NCBI GenBank assembly: GCA_031551135.1
Contig: JAVBOA010000015.1
Location: 1-64,000 of the forward strand
Origin: JAITVM01 sp031551135
GTDB lineage: Bacteria; Bacillota; Clostridia; Lachnospirales; JAITVM01
DNA: 64,000 nucleotides
Direction of reading: 5' to 3'
Below, piece by piece: positions 1-8,210 of the stretch (within the stretch, counting starts at the first letter, position 1; every line of letters begins with the position of its first letter). A model generated the notes under the pieces. It did no database searches, was not told the DNA's origin, and saw only the letters and a program-made list of their open reading frames with translations. The translations under genes were made by a program, and so were the position numbers.

Positions 1-126
1 AGCGTTTAGCATAAGTCTATTATCTTTTCGTGGTTTACCTTTTTTGCCGGTACGTTCAGGCGGAAGTAAGTCTTTTACTTTCTCCCACTCTTTGTCAGTT
101 AATTCGTATCGCTTTGCATTCGCCAT
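1..126 (-). CDS. IS5-family transposase, N-terminal fragment cut by the window edge
   Basis: Reading leftward from the ATG at 126, 42 codons stay open to the window edge. The peptide begins MANAKRYELTDKEWEKVKDL and continues with LLPPERTGKKGKPRKDNRLM. The pattern YELTD-x-EW-x-x-x-x-x-LLPP followed by a basic K/R-GRP-type stretch is typical of the DUF4096 domain that opens IS5/IS427-type transposases. It would bind the element ends before the DDE catalytic domain, which lies outside the window. Completeness of the element cannot be judged. The family assignment rests on the N-terminal motif only. Confidence 0.8.
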   Translation of the reverse strand, partial: MANAKRYELTDKEWEKVKDLLPPERTGKKGKPRKDNRLMLNA

Positions 127-210
127 GATTATTTTCCCCCATTGTGTTTTTATATATTTTCTAACACATTAGGTGATTTTGTGCAACTTTTATTTACAAA
201 ACACGCCCTA
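1..210 (-). mobile_element. Right-hand part of an IS5-like insertion sequence
   Basis: The transposase start at 126 is followed by about 80 noncoding bases, ending near 200-210 with AACACGCCCTAG on the plus strand (CTAGGGCGTGTT on the transposase strand). A GC-richer GGGCGTGTT-type end is compatible with IS5/IS427 terminal repeats, and base composition becomes ordinary AT-rich intergenic sequence just after it. The partner repeat and target duplication lie outside the window, so the boundary is an estimate. Confidence 0.5.
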
Positions 211-283
211 GTATATGATATACTGAAAATATATTCTGTTAATAATTTGACATAAAAATATTATCATAAGGAAGGAAAAAAAT

Positions 284-1429
284 ATGCTGATTACGAACAA
301 AGAAATACAAATATGCTTCGACAATGCAATAAAAATTCTAAATAATAATTTGAAAGATTTTACTTATGATTTTCAAGAAGCAAACTCAATAAATAATTTC
401 TATCAAAAATCAAAAAATGTTGATTGGACAACAGGATTTTGTACCGGCGAATATTGGCTGGCTTATGAATATTCTAAAGATACGGCGTTCTGCAATGCCG
501 CAAATATTCAAGTCGATTCATTTTTGGAAAGAATCGAAAACCAAATAAATGTTGAGCATCATGATATGGGATTTCTATATTCTCCGTCTTGTGTTGCTTC
601 ATATAAACTCACAAAAAACGAAAACGGCAAAAAAGCCGCTTTGCTGGCGGCAGATAAGCTTATTACCAGATTTCAGGAAAAGGGAAAATTTTTTCAGGCT
701 TGGGGCGAATTGGGCGCGGAAAATAATTACCGTTTAATTATCGACTGCCTTTTAAATCTGCCCTTATTATATTGGGCAACGGATATTACAGGAAATCCGA
801 ATTACCGCGAAAAAGCCGTTGAGCATACAAAAACAAGCTTGGCGAATCTTGTCCGGCAAGATAATTCGACTTTTCACACATTCTTTTTTGACCATAATAC
901 CGGCGCACCTTTGCGCGGTGTGACACATCAGGGTTATCGCGATAATTCGGCTTGGGCAAGGGGACAGGCTTGGGGGATTTATGGACTTGCTCTTTCGTAC
1001 CGCTATACAAAGAATCCGACTTGTATTGATTTATTTTACCGTGTTGCGGATTTTTTTATCGAGCATCTTCCGAAGGATTTGATTCCGTTTTGGGATTTGG
1101 AGTTTACGGATGGCGACGGTGAGCCGAAAGATTCATCTGCGGCGGTTATTTGGGCTTGCGGAATGTTGGAAATGTCTAAATATTTGGATAGAGAAAAAGC
1201 TGTTTATTATACGGATTATGCAAAAAAAATCGCATATTCGCTTTATAAAGATTATGCTGTAAAAGATATTTCAATTTCGAATGGATTATTATTGCACGGC
1301 GTTTATGCAAAAAAATCCGAATTTAACGGAGTTACAGACCGTGGTGTCGACGAATGTAATACTTGGGGAGACTATTTTTGGCTGGAGCTTTTGACGAGGC
1401 TTTCAAAAGATTGGGAAATTTATTGGTAA
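284..1429 (+). CDS. Glycoside hydrolase family 88 (unsaturated uronyl hydrolase)
   Basis: This 381-residue protein has the length and motifs of GH88 unsaturated glucuronyl hydrolases, which hydrate the 4,5-unsaturated uronic acid left at the non-reducing end by polysaccharide lyases and so release it. The two catalytic-type aspartates are visible as D94 in EHHDMGF and D154 in LIIDCLLNLPLLYWA. The conserved HQGYRDNSAWARGQAWGIYG block lies near 215-235. No signal peptide is seen, so it should act in the cytoplasm on imported unsaturated oligosaccharides. A GGAAGG ribosome site precedes the ATG. The next gene, 20 bases downstream, encodes a heparinase II/III-type lyase, the natural producer of its substrate, so the two form an operon. 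The released product would feed the kduI/kduD/kdgK/kdgA genes at 51.8-55.5 kb. Family assignment is firm; the exact glycan is unknown. Confidence 0.9.
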   Translation: MLITNKEIQICFDNAIKILNNNLKDFTYDFQEANSINNFYQKSKNVDWTTGFCTGEYWLAYEYSKDTAFCNAANIQVDSFLERIENQINVEHHDMGFLYSPSCVASYKLTKNENGKKAALLAADKLITRFQEKGKFFQAWGELGAENNYRLIIDCLLNLPLLYWATDITGNPNYREKAVEHTKTSLANLVRQDNSTFHTFFFDHNTGAPLRGVTHQGYRDNSAWARGQAWGIYGLALSYRYTKNPTCIDLFYRVADFFIEHLPKDLIPFWDLEFTDGDGEPKDSSAAVIWACGMLEMSKYLDREKAVYYTDYAKKIAYSLYKDYAVKDISISNGLLLHGVYAKKSEFNGVTDRGVDECNTWGDYFWLELLTRLSKDWEIYW

Positions 1430-1449
1430 TTCTATAAAAGGAGACATTT

Positions 1450-3432
1450 ATGAAAGACTTAGCGTTTGCGTTTTGCGGCAAAGGAAAAGAAATTGCGGAA
1501 TTGTATTCTGAAAAATTTCCAAAAGAGAGAAAAGAGATTTTATTTGATGCAGATAAAATTTTAGAAAATATATTTGTTTTTACGGATAAATGGGAAATGG
1601 AACGTTCGACTGAGGAAATCAAATTTGAAAAAATCGATTGGCAATATAAACCGCACGACGACCCGGAATGGACATTCGCATTTAATAGACACAGCTTTTT
1701 GCTAAAACTTGCGAAAGCTTATGTTTTGAGCGGCGACGAAAAATATGCCGAACATTATTTGAAACTGATTCTTGATTTTATTGAAAACTCTCCGCTAAAT
1801 GATGAAAACAGAAAAACCTCATGGAGAGGAATAGAAGTCGGACTGCGCGCGGAAAATTGGTTAAAATCACTTTTACTTATAAAAGAAAGCAAAGCTTTGA
1901 CAGATGAAAATTTACAAAAAATTGAGAATACCTTAAAAATTCACGCAGAGGAATTGTGTGTTTGTCATGACGATTTTAAACGGCTGAGTAATTGGGGCGT
2001 ATTGCAGGATTTCGGGCTTTTTCTGCTTGGAATATATTTCAATAATACTGATTATGTAAATCTTACATTGGAACGGCTTAATGATAATATAAATCTGCAG
2101 ATTTTGAAGGACGGCGTGCATTGGGAACAAAGTCCGCTTTATCATTGCGAGGTTTTCCATTGTCTCTTATCGGTTGTTCAAGTTGCGCAACGCTGCGAAA
2201 TAAATTTACCAATTGGGTTTTCCGATTCGGTAAAAAATATGGCTCATGCGTTGACAGCCTTATCTAAACCTGATGGACATATAATAATGCAATCCGATAG
2301 CGATGATATCGACGCAAGGGATTTAATTGCAAATGCGGCTGTCATTTTTAATGAAGAAATATTTAAATTCTATTCCGATAATCATAATTTTTGTGAAAAT
2401 TTATGGGATATGGGCGTTGAAGCGGGACAGAAATTTTTTAGCCTAAGCGCAAAAAATATAAAGCCGGAATCTCTGGCGCTTCAATATAGCGGAAATTATT
2501 TTTTACGAGCCGCTAATAATCAGAAAAAAGGCGACTCGAGAAAAGAAAATTATTTGCATTTCCATTGCGGAAGTCTCGGGAGCGGTCACGGTCATGCCGA
2601 CCTTTTGCATATTGACCTTTTTGCATATGGAGAGGATATTTTAATAGACAGCGGCCGCTATACTTATGTTGACAACGAAATCAGATTAAAATTAAAATCG
2701 CCGGCCGCGCATAATACGATTACGGTCAATAATAAAGATTTTTCGATTTGCGAAAATTCTTGGGGATATTCCAAACAAGCCACAAATTTAAAAGGTGAAT
2801 ATTGTTTTTCCGAAAATGCGGATTTTATAAGCGGTGGGCATTTGGGGTATTTGGAGGATTCAGTGCTTTTATTTCGGAAAATTGTTTATATAAAACCTGA
2901 TATTTATTTGATTTTCGATATCGCATACGCGAAAGGCGTTAATAAATATACACGGTATTTCCATTTTAACAACAAGGGCAAGCTTTCGCAAAAAGAAAAT
3001 GAATTCCGCTATTGTGGAGAAAAAGCACAGGCTAAATTGATTTCTTTGGGCGAAGCAAAATCTTCGATTATCACGGCGCCTTTATCGAGGCATTATAACG
3101 AATTGGAATACGGAAAATGCTTGGTTTTAGAATCCGAACATAATGGCTTTGCGGGAATGGTCAGTTTGATTTCGGTTGCAGAGGCGGACTCTGATTTGCA
3201 TTTATCTGCAAAATTAATTTCGGTAAAAAATAAGAGGACAGGTGAATTGCTACAAGTTTCTCAGGCTCAAGCGGTCGAAATTACGAGAAATGATGAGAAG
3301 TTCACGGTTATTTGTCTTCATGAAGATTTGATTTCCGAAGTAAGTTTGTTCGAAGCCGGAGACTGCATAGGATATGGAAAAATATTAGTCTCAATACCGA
3401 ACGAGAAAAATCCGATTACGCTTTCTTGGTAA
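1450..3432 (+). CDS. Heparinase II/III family polysaccharide lyase
   Basis: The 660-residue protein has an N-terminal all-alpha toroid region (about 50-330, with RHSFLLKLAKAYVLSG and SWRGIEVGLRAENWL) and a C-terminal beta-sandwich region containing the Heparinase_II_III signature. That signature (about 372-430) includes HFHCGSLGSGHGHADLLHID, then LIDSGRYTY and AAHNTITVNNKD. Family members cleave uronic-acid-containing polysaccharides such as heparin, heparan sulfate or alginate by beta-elimination. There is no signal peptide, so the enzyme looks cytoplasmic or acts on short imported chains. It lies 20 bases after the GH88 gene. PL12, PL15, PL17 and PL21 share this fold, so the substrate cannot be fixed here. 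A good hairpin terminator follows at 3442. Confidence 0.85.
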   Translation: MKDLAFAFCGKGKEIAELYSEKFPKERKEILFDADKILENIFVFTDKWEMERSTEEIKFEKIDWQYKPHDDPEWTFAFNRHSFLLKLAKAYVLSGDEKYAEHYLKLILDFIENSPLNDENRKTSWRGIEVGLRAENWLKSLLLIKESKALTDENLQKIENTLKIHAEELCVCHDDFKRLSNWGVLQDFGLFLLGIYFNNTDYVNLTLERLNDNINLQILKDGVHWEQSPLYHCEVFHCLLSVVQVAQRCEINLPIGFSDSVKNMAHALTALSKPDGHIIMQSDSDDIDARDLIANAAVIFNEEIFKFYSDNHNFCENLWDMGVEAGQKFFSLSAKNIKPESLALQYSGNYFLRAANNQKKGDSRKENYLHFHCGSLGSGHGHADLLHIDLFAYGEDILIDSGRYTYVDNEIRLKLKSPAAHNTITVNNKDFSICENSWGYSKQATNLKGEYCFSENADFISGGHLGYLEDSVLLFRKIVYIKPDIYLIFDIAYAKGVNKYTRYFHFNNKGKLSQKENEFRYCGEKAQAKLISLGEAKSSIITAPLSRHYNELEYGKCLVLESEHNGFAGMVSLISVAEADSDLHLSAKLISVKNKRTGELLQVSQAQAVEITRNDEKFTVICLHEDLISEVSLFEAGDCIGYGKILVSIPNEKNPITLSW

Positions 3433-3441
3433 TATATAAAG

Positions 3442-3475
3442 AACTGCCGAAAATTCAAATCCGGCGGTTTTTTTA
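3442..3475 (+). terminator. Rho-independent terminator after the lyase gene
   Basis: The arms AACTGCCG and CGGCGGTT pair over eight positions (one G-U) across a 17-base loop and run straight into seven T residues. The hairpin starts 10 bases after the lyase stop codon and separates this operon from the SorC regulator. Confidence 0.85.
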
Positions 3476-3595
3476 TTGCTGTAAGAATATGCATTTTAAA
3501 GACTAACGAATATCACAAATAGAATACGAAAATAAATACAAGTATCCATAAAATTTAATATAAAATTCTTATAAAATTTAATGTATTTGTATATA

Positions 3596-3624
3596 TTGAC
3601 AATATAAATTCTATGTATTATAAT
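3596..3624 (+). promoter_or_regulatory. Consensus sigma-A promoter of the SorC-type regulator
   Basis: A perfect TTGACA (3596-3601) and a perfect TATAAT (3619-3624) are separated by exactly 17 bases. The start codon of the regulator lies about 30-50 bases downstream. This is the best promoter match noticed in the window. Confidence 0.85.
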
Positions 3625-3652
3625 TAAGTACATAATAACACTATATGAACAA

Positions 3653-4600
3653 ATGAACAGCGTGGTGATTGATTTGGATTTACAAAGAAGGTTATTAACA
3701 AAAATCTGTTATTTATATTATGAAAAAAATTTGACGCAGCAAGAAATCTCACGGCAAACAGGTTTATCCAGAATCAAAGTTTCCAGAATGATTCAAAAAG
3801 CAAAAGATATTGGAATTGTAAAGGTAGTTATTGACTTTAACGGCTCATTTTTAGAAAAAGAAATCGAACTTTCAAATAAATACAATCTTAAAAATACTAT
3901 TATTATCGACAGCGATATAGATTCTAATACAAAGTCCTTGGTAGCGGCAGCGGCGGCATATTTTTTGGAAAACAATCTTTTGGATAATTCGACTGTGGCA
4001 GTTGGTTGGGGCTCGACGCTTCGGCTGATTCAAGATTATCTTAATCCGATAGATAAAAATATTCTCTTTTCACCGATAATAGGCGGACATGGCAAAAATG
4101 AATTTGATTTACACGCATCATCAATTGCGGCATCTATGGCAAAAAAAACAAATTGTAAATCGCTTTCGCTTTTAGCTCCGGCGTTTATCCAAAATATCGA
4201 AGAAAAAGAAATTTATTTGAAAGATAAATTAACACAGGAAGTTTTGGCGAAATCGGCAGCGGCAGAATACGCTATATTCAGTTTGGGAAATCCGCTTCAT
4301 CACGAAAGTACTTTGAATAATTCAGGATATTTTTCGGATGAAGATATAAAGCTTCTGCATAAAGAAAGCTCGATTTGCGATATTGTTTCGATAGTTTTTC
4401 TGAATAATAAATGTGAACCTTGCTGTGAGTCAATATCTGACAGAAGTATCGGAATAAAAACGGAAGAGCTGAAAAAAATACCGAATAAAATTTGTGTTGT
4501 GGAAGGCGCATCAAAATATCTGACTGTAAAAACCGCTTTGCAGGCAGGATATATTGATATATTAATTTTAGATAATAAAATGGCTGAATTTTTGATTTAA
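3653..4600 (+). CDS. SorC/DeoR-type sugar-binding transcriptional regulator
   Basis: The N-terminus carries a helix-turn-helix (LTQQEISRQTGLSRIKVSRM, about 28-47) preceded by the RLLTKICYLYYE block typical of the SorC family. The rest (about 60-315) resembles the SorC sugar-phosphate-binding domain, with VAVGWGSTLRLI and FSPIIGGHG. Such proteins regulate neighbouring sugar operons in response to a phosphorylated intermediate. The start is uncertain. The ATG at 3653 has no clear ribosome site, whereas an in-frame TTG at 3674 sits 5 bases after GGTGA, so the protein may be 7 residues shorter. It stands directly upstream of the PTS operon in the same direction, separated by a hairpin at 4599-4640, and is the probable regulator of that operon. 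Confidence 0.85.
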   Translation: MNSVVIDLDLQRRLLTKICYLYYEKNLTQQEISRQTGLSRIKVSRMIQKAKDIGIVKVVIDFNGSFLEKEIELSNKYNLKNTIIIDSDIDSNTKSLVAAAAAYFLENNLLDNSTVAVGWGSTLRLIQDYLNPIDKNILFSPIIGGHGKNEFDLHASSIAASMAKKTNCKSLSLLAPAFIQNIEEKEIYLKDKLTQEVLAKSAAAEYAIFSLGNPLHHESTLNNSGYFSDEDIKLLHKESSICDIVSIVFLNNKCEPCCESISDRSIGIKTEELKKIPNKICVVEGASKYLTVKTALQAGYIDILILDNKMAEFLI

Positions 4601-4640
4601 TACTATCCCATTTTTCTATCTTTTAAAATGGAATAGTAAA
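4599..4640 (+). repeat. Short inverted-repeat element (family A), hairpin between regulator and PTS genes
   Basis: ACTATCCCATTTT and AAAATGGAATAGT form an almost perfect stem (one mismatch) with a ten-base loop. The ends match the terminal repeats of the longer family A elements at 39759 and 55554. As RNA it could attenuate transcription into the PTS operon. Confidence 0.6.
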
Positions 4641-4663
4641 AAAATAAAGAGAGGAGGAAAAAA

Positions 4664-4954
4664 ATGAGGACTTATAAAATATTAATAGCTTGCGGAAGCG
4701 GTATCGCTACATCTACGGTAATTGCCGACAGAGTAAAAAATATATGCGAATCTAATGGCTTTAAAGTAAATGTTCAGCAAGTGAAAGTTGTGCAAGTCGA
4801 AAATATGGCAAAGGAATTTGATTTAATAGTTGCAAGCACAAAAATTCCTGATACGGTTAAAGTGCCTTATGTATTCGCGCTTAACTATTTGACGGGAATC
4901 AACAGAGAAAAAACAGATCAAGAGATTCTCGATAAACTAAAGGAAGTAAATTAA
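4664..4954 (+). CDS. Galactitol-type PTS system EIIB component
   Basis: This 96-residue protein opens with YKILIACGSGIATSTVIADR. The phosphorylatable cysteine C10 sits in the CGSGIATST loop characteristic of GatB-type IIB proteins. It would take phosphate from the IIA protein (8211) and pass it to the sugar entering through the IIC protein (5990). A GAGAGGAGG ribosome site precedes the ATG. It is the first gene of a PTS operon also holding an aldo/keto reductase, a DeoC-type aldolase and a cysteine-less IIB-like paralogue. Substrate is unknown; galactitol is only the family label. Confidence 0.9.
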   Translation: MRTYKILIACGSGIATSTVIADRVKNICESNGFKVNVQQVKVVQVENMAKEFDLIVASTKIPDTVKVPYVFALNYLTGINREKTDQEILDKLKEVN

Positions 4955-4976
4955 AACGAAGAAGAGGTGTTTAATT

Positions 4977-5867
4977 TTGCGAATTAAAATGTCTGAGGAC
5001 TTGTTATTTTCCAGAATTGTATTAGGCTTCTGGCGGATGGATGAATGGAATTTAACAACAGATGAGCTTATTTATTTTTTGGAACAATGCCTTGACTTGG
5101 GCATCACAACAATGGACCACGCAGATATTTATGGAAACTACACATTTGAGGAGCTTTTTGGTCAAGCAATTAAAAAAAGACCGGACTTGAGAAACAAGAT
5201 GGAGATTGTGACAAAATGTACAATCGTTTATCCGTCGGCGACTGCCAGAGTAAAATATTATGACAGCAGTGAAAAATATATTGTTTCTCAAGTCGAAAAG
5301 TCTCTCGGATATATGGGCACGGAGCATATCGAAACCTTACTTTTGCACCGCCCGGATCCTTTTATGAATCCGGAGGAGGTAGCTTCTGCTTTTGACAGGC
5401 TTCATAAAGAAGGAAAAGTAAAATCGTTCGGTGTCTCAAATTATTTGCCGCACGAATACCGTATGCTTAAATCCTATTTGCGTGTACCGCTTATTACAGA
5501 TCAAGTCGAATTATCATGCTTGCGCATGGAAAACCTCGAAAACGGCGTAATACCGATGTGCTTGGAAGAAAGAATCCATCCGATGATATGGTCGCCGCTT
5601 GCCGGAGGAAAAATTTTTACAGGAGAAGGCGAAGTCGAAAAAAGCTTAAGAGATGTTTTGGAAGTTATAAGAGAAGAAATCGGAGCTGATTCTATTGATG
5701 TAGTTGTGTTTTCTTGGCTTTTGAGCCATCCGGCGAAAGTGTTGCCGATAACGGGCTCCGGTGAAATGAAATATGTAAAAAAACCTGTCGAGGCTCTGAA
5801 ATATACTTTGACAGCGGAACAATGGTTTATGATTTGGACAGCAGTAAAAGGACATAAAGTTTTATAG
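4977..5867 (+). CDS. Aldo/keto reductase (YdhF-like)
   Basis: A 296-residue aldo/keto reductase with the usual TIM-barrel residues: an Asp-Tyr pair in DHADIYG (near 45-50), a lysine in VTKC (near 80) and a histidine in LLLHRPDPF (near 118). The C-terminal NADP-binding part contains ITGSGEMKYVKK. It should reduce or oxidise a sugar carbonyl or polyol with NAD(P)H. The start is a TTG seven bases after GAGGTG. Its place between PTS IIB and IIC suggests that it acts on the imported sugar or a phosphorylated intermediate. That role is inferred from context. Confidence 0.85.
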   Translation: MRIKMSEDLLFSRIVLGFWRMDEWNLTTDELIYFLEQCLDLGITTMDHADIYGNYTFEELFGQAIKKRPDLRNKMEIVTKCTIVYPSATARVKYYDSSEKYIVSQVEKSLGYMGTEHIETLLLHRPDPFMNPEEVASAFDRLHKEGKVKSFGVSNYLPHEYRMLKSYLRVPLITDQVELSCLRMENLENGVIPMCLEERIHPMIWSPLAGGKIFTGEGEVEKSLRDVLEVIREEIGADSIDVVVFSWLLSHPAKVLPITGSGEMKYVKKPVEALKYTLTAEQWFMIWTAVKGHKVL

Positions 5868-5870
5868 TAT

Positions 5871-5970
5871 CGATTTGCGGGAATTTTGGTTGTTCTTATA
5901 TCAAAATAAAATGGTATTTCGCAAATCTACCTCTTTAAGATATTTGACAATGACCAATTTTTCGTATACT
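5871..5970 (+). promoter_or_regulatory. Intercistronic hairpin and possible internal promoter before the IIC gene
   Basis: GATTTGCG (from about 5873) can pair with CGCAAATC (about 5919-5926), forming an extended stem-loop just after the reductase stop. Downstream lie TTGACA (5944-5949) and TATACT (5965-5970) with a 15-base spacer, shorter than ideal. Together they may trim or attenuate the upstream message and add transcription of the IIC gene. A strong AAGGAGG follows. Confidence 0.45.
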
Positions 5971-5989
5971 CATTTAAGGAGGTTTATTT

Positions 5990-7234
5990 ATGGAAATTTT
6001 ACAATGGATTTTAGGATTAGGCGCTTCGGTTATGCTTCCTATAATTATGTTTGTTTTCGCCATGATAATGGGAGCGGGTTTTTCAAAATCTTTTCGTTCC
6101 GGAATTACAATCGGTATTGGTTTTACAGGTATAAATTTAGTAATCAATCTCCTGACTTCTTCGCTCGGCCCTGCGTCTACACAAATGACCGAACGTTTAG
6201 GGCTTAATTTGACAATCATAGATATAGGCTGGCCTGCAATGTCCGCTATTTCTTGGGCATGGGTAGCCGCCGGATTATTAATACCTGTTGTACTTATAAT
6301 CAATTTTATTATGCTCAGCTTGAAATTAACTAAAACTATGAACGTTGATCTCTGGAATTTTTGGCAGTTTTCATTTATAGGCGCGGCCGTTACCGCAACA
6401 AGCAACAGCGTTGTTTGGGGTATGGTAGCAGGTTCTGTCGCTGCAATAATAGCTCTTTTATTAGCAGATTATACTCAAAAATATATCGAGGAATTTTTCG
6501 GAATGCCGGGAATTTCGTTTCCGCATTTGACCGCTCTCGGATTTATGCCTTTAGTTATTCCACTAAACTGGCTTTTTGATAGAATCCCCGGAATCAACAA
6601 GCTTTATGCAAGCCCTGAAACGATCAGAAAAAAATTCGGATTATTCGGCGAACCTATGATGATGGGTATAATTATCGGTGCAGTGCTCGGAATTTTGGCA
6701 GGCTTCGGAATCGATGAAATTTTGAAACTTGCGATTTCTATGGCTTCGGTAATGTTTATTATGCCGAAAATGGTTGCGATTTTGATGGAGGGTCTTATTC
6801 CTGTATCCGAAGCCGCAAGAGATTTCATGTCCAAAAAATTTGCCGGACGCGAAATCTATATCGGTCTGGATGCGGCTGTTTCGCTCGGTGAACCTTCTGT
6901 TATCGCCGTTGGTCTTTTGATGGTTCCGATAACAATTGCTTTAGCGTTTATAGTTCCCGGAAATCAGCTTTTGCCGTTTGCAGACCTTGCTGTTATACCT
7001 TTTATCGTTTGTTTAATAACAGCTATGTCTAAAGGCAATGTTATCAGATCATTGATGATTTCTACAATCGTTATGGCTCTTGTGCTTGTTTTCGCAACAA
7101 ATTTAGCACCGGCAGAAACGATTATGGCACAATCAGCGGGCGTTACTTTGCCGGAAGGCGCAACCCAAATCGGTAACTTGGACAGAGCGAATCTGATTAC
7201 ATGGGTACTTGTTAAGATATTCTCGATTTTCTAA
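5990..7234 (+). CDS. Galactitol-type PTS system EIIC (membrane permease)
   Basis: This 414-residue, very hydrophobic protein has ten or more membrane segments and the EIIC-GAT pattern: an N-terminal WILGLGASVMLPIIMFVFAM, GITIGIGFTGINLVINLL, and late signatures ISFPHLTALGFMPLVIPLNW and GLDAAVSLGEPSVIA. It forms the sugar channel and works with IIB (4664) and IIA (8211). AAGGAGG stands seven bases before the ATG. A 143-residue open frame on the opposite strand (5974-6405) is a shadow. The substrate cannot be read from sequence. Confidence 0.92.
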   Translation: MEILQWILGLGASVMLPIIMFVFAMIMGAGFSKSFRSGITIGIGFTGINLVINLLTSSLGPASTQMTERLGLNLTIIDIGWPAMSAISWAWVAAGLLIPVVLIINFIMLSLKLTKTMNVDLWNFWQFSFIGAAVTATSNSVVWGMVAGSVAAIIALLLADYTQKYIEEFFGMPGISFPHLTALGFMPLVIPLNWLFDRIPGINKLYASPETIRKKFGLFGEPMMMGIIIGAVLGILAGFGIDEILKLAISMASVMFIMPKMVAILMEGLIPVSEAARDFMSKKFAGREIYIGLDAAVSLGEPSVIAVGLLMVPITIALAFIVPGNQLLPFADLAVIPFIVCLITAMSKGNVIRSLMISTIVMALVLVFATNLAPAETIMAQSAGVTLPEGATQIGNLDRANLITWVLVKIFSIF

Positions 7235-7247
7235 AAGGAGTGTTATT

Positions 7248-7913
7248 ATGCAATTGAGCAAGAAAGAGTTTTTGAGTTATGTCGACCATTCTTTATTAAA
7301 GCCGCAGCTAACAAAGCAGGAAGTTATTGACGGGCTGATTTTTGCCAGAGATAACGAATGTGCTTCGGTTTGTATAAATCCCTGCAATCTGGATTTGGCG
7401 AAAGAATATTTGGACGGCACAAATGTTGCAATCGGAACAGTAATCGGTTTTCCTTCCGGTGCGCATACAACTTTCTCAAAAGTGGCTGAAACGGTTGACG
7501 CATATGCAAGAGGCGCTGTTGAAATGGATATGGTTATAGATATCGGCGCATTGAAAAACCGTGAACTAGATGATGTCAGAAATGATATCGAGGCGGTTGT
7601 GAAAGCATCGCCGGCAATAGTTAAGGTTATATTTGAAAACTATTATTTAACAGAGGAAGAAATCGTGCTTGCGTGTAAGCTCACAGAAGAAGCGGGCGCA
7701 CATTATGTAAAAACCTCGACAGGCTTTGCCGCGGGAGGCGCAACGCTGAATGATATCAAACTTATGAGAGCTTCTGTTTCACCAAAAATGAAAGTAAAAG
7801 CCGCCGGAGGTATCTCGACTTTTGAGGAATGTATAAAATTAATTGAGGCAGGTTCTGATCGAATCGGAATCAGCAAAACTCAGCAGTTTTTAAAGGAAAT
7901 GGAAAATTTATGA
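7248..7913 (+). CDS. deoC: Deoxyribose-phosphate aldolase family protein (DeoC-type)
   Basis: The 221-residue class I aldolase shows the Schiff-base lysine K155 in HYVKTSTGFAAGG, a second conserved lysine in VKAAGGI (near 184) and the aspartate of MVIDIGAL (near 98). Classical DeoC splits 2-deoxyribose 5-phosphate into acetaldehyde and glyceraldehyde 3-phosphate. The ATG at 7248 is preferred over one at 7209 because AAAGGAG lies seven bases before it and the earlier start would overlap the IIC gene. Its stop overlaps the next start by four bases. Position inside a PTS operon suggests the aldolase splits the phosphorylated form of the imported sugar; the substrate may differ from deoxyribose phosphate. 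Confidence 0.88.
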   Translation: MQLSKKEFLSYVDHSLLKPQLTKQEVIDGLIFARDNECASVCINPCNLDLAKEYLDGTNVAIGTVIGFPSGAHTTFSKVAETVDAYARGAVEMDMVIDIGALKNRELDDVRNDIEAVVKASPAIVKVIFENYYLTEEEIVLACKLTEEAGAHYVKTSTGFAAGGATLNDIKLMRASVSPKMKVKAAGGISTFEECIKLIEAGSDRIGISKTQQFLKEMENL

Positions 7914-8206
7914 GAGAAGTAAGAATTTTATTGGTTGGCGGTTTGGCTGATAATAAATTTAAATCTAAAGAAAAAGAACTCATTGATTTGCTGAAACTTG
8001 AAGATGTGAACGCCGCGGTTACGATGGTGAATTTTTTTGAACAAAAGGATTTGTCTATATATGAAAGCGGTCACGATTTTATACTCGCTGTCGGTACAAA
8101 TAAATTAAATTCCAAACTTCCGATAGTAAACGGAATGGCGCTTTTATATGCTTGGATGGATAGGTCGAAAATGTTAAAAGATATTTATGAAATAATGGGA
8201 TGGTGA
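7910..8206 (+). CDS. Small PTS EIIB-like protein lacking the active-site cysteine
   Basis: The 98-residue protein starts MREVRILLVGGLADNKF. It can be laid along the IIB protein of the same operon (4664) over nearly its whole length: an initial beta strand, a loop at 10-16, a helix, then VNAAVTMVNFF against VNVQQVKVVQV and DFILAVGT against DLIVASTK. At position 10, where IIB carries the phosphorylated cysteine, this protein has glycine. It overlaps deoC by four bases and precedes IIA by four, so it is co-translated with PTS components. The relation was judged by eye. A regulatory or structural role in the PTS complex is a guess. Confidence 0.6.
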   Translation: MREVRILLVGGLADNKFKSKEKELIDLLKLEDVNAAVTMVNFFEQKDLSIYESGHDFILAVGTNKLNSKLPIVNGMALLYAWMDRSKMLKDIYEIMGW

Positions 8207-8210
8207 AATA

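Noticed and set aside
247..275. TTGACA upstream of the GH88 gene as a promoter
   Set aside because: No -10 box occurs at a usable distance before the ribosome site; the match is probably chance in AT-rich DNA.
1450..3432. Assignment of the lyase to heparin specifically
   Set aside because: The Heparinase_II_III signature is shared by several lyase families; specificity cannot be read from these motifs.
5974..6405. 143-codon open frame on the minus strand
   Set aside because: It lies wholly opposite the IIC membrane gene, has no ribosome site, and is a codon-bias shadow.
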